Source: Bacteroidota bacterium (GTDB taxonomy: Bacteria > Bacteroidota > Bacteroidia > Chitinophagales > Chitinophagaceae). Taken from it: DNA of 64,000 nucleotides. The position numbers were made by a program, and so were the translations under genes. How positions within the stretch are numbered: position 1 is the stretch's first letter; the number at the start of each line of letters is the position of its first letter. The DNA lies in assembly GCA_023437225.1 (NCBI GenBank), contig JAEZGS010000015.1, forward strand, positions 28,211 through 92,210, written 5' to 3'. Of the stretch, positions 62,765 through 64,000 are shown piece by piece. Under the pieces are notes generated by a model that searched no databases, was not told the DNA's origin, and worked only from the letters and a program-made list of their open reading frames with translations.

Positions 62765-63619
62765 ATGAGAACATTCGATGAGCAGCTCGCGTTATTGATC
62801 GATCATGCATTAGCGGAAGATATTGGCGAAGGCGACCATTCTACTTTGTGCTGCATACCCGCGAGTACACGTGGGAAAGCGGTGCTGAAGATCAAGCAGG
62901 ACGGGATCCTTGCCGGGATGGAAGTAGCCGAAAAAATATTTCGTCATCGCGAAGCAGGCATTAAGTTTAATGCAATGAAGAAAGATGGTGAACCGATGTC
63001 TAATGGAGAAACGGCATTCACGGTTGAAGCGTCCATTCATACCATTCTCATGTGCGAGCGACTGGTTCTAAACTGTATGCAACGAATGAGCGGCATTGCA
63101 TCATTGACACGTAAATACGCGGATCTTCTCAACAAATATTCTACTAAAATTCTTGATACACGCAAGACCACACCCAACTTCCGTTTGCTGGAAAAGGAAG
63201 CGGTCCGCATCGGGGGAGGAATGAACCACCGGATGGGTTTGTATGATATGATCATGCTAAAAGACAATCACATTGATTACGCTGGCGGCCTCGAAAAGGC
63301 AATTGAGATGGCATGGCAGTATGTTCAACAGGTTAAGCCGTCTTTAAAGATCGAGGTAGAGACCCGTAATCTCGAAGAAGTAAAACGGGTTGTGGCAACG
63401 AATAAAGTTGATCGTATCATGCTCGATAACTTTACTGTTGACCAGGTGAGCGAAGCAGTGCAATACGTGGGCAGCCGATACGAAACCGAAGCCAGCGGGG
63501 GCATCAATTTTGAAAACATTGAAGCCTATGCAGCAACGGGGGTTACTTATGTTAGCGTTGGTGCACTGATACACCAGGCAAAGAGTCTTGACCTAAGTTT
63601 GAAAGCACAAATCGCATAA
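62765..63619 (+). CDS. nadC: Nicotinate-nucleotide pyrophosphorylase (quinolinate phosphoribosyltransferase)
   Basis: A 284-residue type II phosphoribosyltransferase of NAD synthesis. Conserved residues appear in ERLVLNCMQRMSGIAS, TRKTTPNFRLLEKEAVRIGG, MLKDNHI, IEVETRNLEE and the C-terminal ASGGINFENIEAYA. It decarboxylates quinolinate and attaches PRPP. A TAGTTTTG box ends four bases before the ATG, suggesting a leaderless or very short-leader transcript. Confidence 0.95.
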   Translation: MRTFDEQLALLIDHALAEDIGEGDHSTLCCIPASTRGKAVLKIKQDGILAGMEVAEKIFRHREAGIKFNAMKKDGEPMSNGETAFTVEASIHTILMCERLVLNCMQRMSGIASLTRKYADLLNKYSTKILDTRKTTPNFRLLEKEAVRIGGGMNHRMGLYDMIMLKDNHIDYAGGLEKAIEMAWQYVQQVKPSLKIEVETRNLEEVKRVVATNKVDRIMLDNFTVDQVSEAVQYVGSRYETEASGGINFENIEAYAATGVTYVSVGALIHQAKSLDLSLKAQIA

Positions 63620-63620
63620 C

Positions 63621-63968
63621 GTGTCCAAAAAGAATAAAACAGGCAACAGCCCCTTCGTTTACAGCACCGATCCTGATTTCAAATTTGATGAAACGGGTAA
63701 TGATGGGCAGCCATTAAAGCCTTCAGAACAGGTACTTCGCATATGGTTGGAAACAAAACACCGTGGTGGAAAAGCCGCTACGGTAGTAAAAGGTTTTGTG
63801 GGAACTGATGATGAAATTGAGGCGATCGCAAAGCAACTTAAGAACATGTGCGGTTCCGGCGGTAGCGCTAAAGACGGTGACATAATTATCCAGGGCGACC
63901 ATCGCGATAAGGTATTGCAGTGGTTCCTGAAAAATGGGTATTCGAAGACCAAGAAGGCAGGAGCGTGA
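63621..63968 (+). CDS. SUI1/YciH-type translation initiation factor-like protein
   Basis: A 115-residue protein with a polar N-terminus and a C-terminal eIF1/SUI1 domain. Its core carries the motif GGKAATVVKGFVGTDDEIEA and ends GDHRDKVLQWFLKNGY. Bacterial YciH-type proteins bind the small ribosomal subunit and influence start-site choice, although their role is minor. The start is a GTG one base after the nadC stop, so the two genes are co-transcribed and probably coupled. Confidence 0.9.
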   Translation: MSKKNKTGNSPFVYSTDPDFKFDETGNDGQPLKPSEQVLRIWLETKHRGGKAATVVKGFVGTDDEIEAIAKQLKNMCGSGGSAKDGDIIIQGDHRDKVLQWFLKNGYSKTKKAGA

Positions 63969-64000
63969 TGTTAGTGTGCTAGTGTGCTAATGTGCTAGTG
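63969..64000. repeat. Period-8 tandem repeat (TGCTAGTG), at least four units
   Basis: TGTTAGTG, TGCTAGTG, TGCTAATG and TGCTAGTG run to the end of the window and probably continue. This is the same family as 6408-6440 in the opposite orientation. Confidence 0.8.

Overview
The window reads as a chromosomal segment of a free-living Bacteroidota bacterium, most likely from the Chitinophagaceae and its relatives. The support is indirect but consistent: a complete gldK-gldL-gldM-gldN set (type IX secretion/gliding core), a secreted protein with a type IX C-terminal sorting domain, three SusC-independent TonB-dependent receptors, lipoproteins with Bacteroidota-style lipoboxes, weak Shine-Dalgarno sequences, TAnnTTTG-type -7 boxes, and an ECF sigma factor paired with a barrel-bearing putative anti-sigma factor. 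No rRNA, CRISPR array, prophage or intact insertion sequence was seen.

Layout. 0-2 kb: sulfur handling (3' end of a beta-lactamase-fold/rhodanese protein and a two-part YeeE/TsuA thiosulfate transporter). 2-6.7 kb: stress and envelope genes (EEP hydrolase, CorA, YciE-like ferritin-like protein, YetF/DUF421 protein, BON protein, small lipoprotein). 6.7-13.8 kb: a molybdenum block, with a Tat-exported two-subunit Mo-hydroxylase (iorAB type) facing an overlapping operon mocA-like/moaA/tauE/moaD/moeB-rhodanese/moaE. 13.8-20.8 kb: Na+/H+ antiporter, a translationally coupled RsbQ-like hydrolase and PAS histidine kinase, a ring-cleaving-type VOC protein, a VOC gene fragment, and an alpha/beta hydrolase with an AraC regulator.

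20.8-27.6 kb is an accessory island. It holds a large primase-helicase fusion of the TOTE-conflict type, a tripartite hipB-hipS-hipT toxin-antitoxin operon with three evenly spaced operators, a decayed unidentified gene and a serine recombinase that has lost its catalytic domain. The island is bounded by a tRNA-Arg(CCG) gene on the right and by what looks like a tRNA 3' end with its terminator on the left.

27.6-46 kb: a cobalamin riboswitch controlling a BtuB-like receptor and a MarC-family gene, the T9SS cargo with an S74 autoprocessing domain, a second receptor, an amino-acid permease/PLP lyase pair, tolC and HlyD-type efflux genes, gpsA, hemW, an Omp85 protein, DUF4271 and hemD. 46-53.5 kb: a YyaL-type protein and gldKLMN. 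53.5-64 kb: uvrC with a lipoprotein, the sigma/anti-sigma pair, a third TonB receptor, gpmI, a DUF4783 protein, nadC and an SUI1/YciH-type factor.

The most interesting points are the RsbQ-like receptor coupled to a histidine kinase, the tripartite HipBST operon with its operators, the primase-helicase in a decaying island, the putative dual-membrane anti-sigma factor, the riboswitch-linked MarC gene, and two dispersed families of intergenic repeats with an 8-base period.
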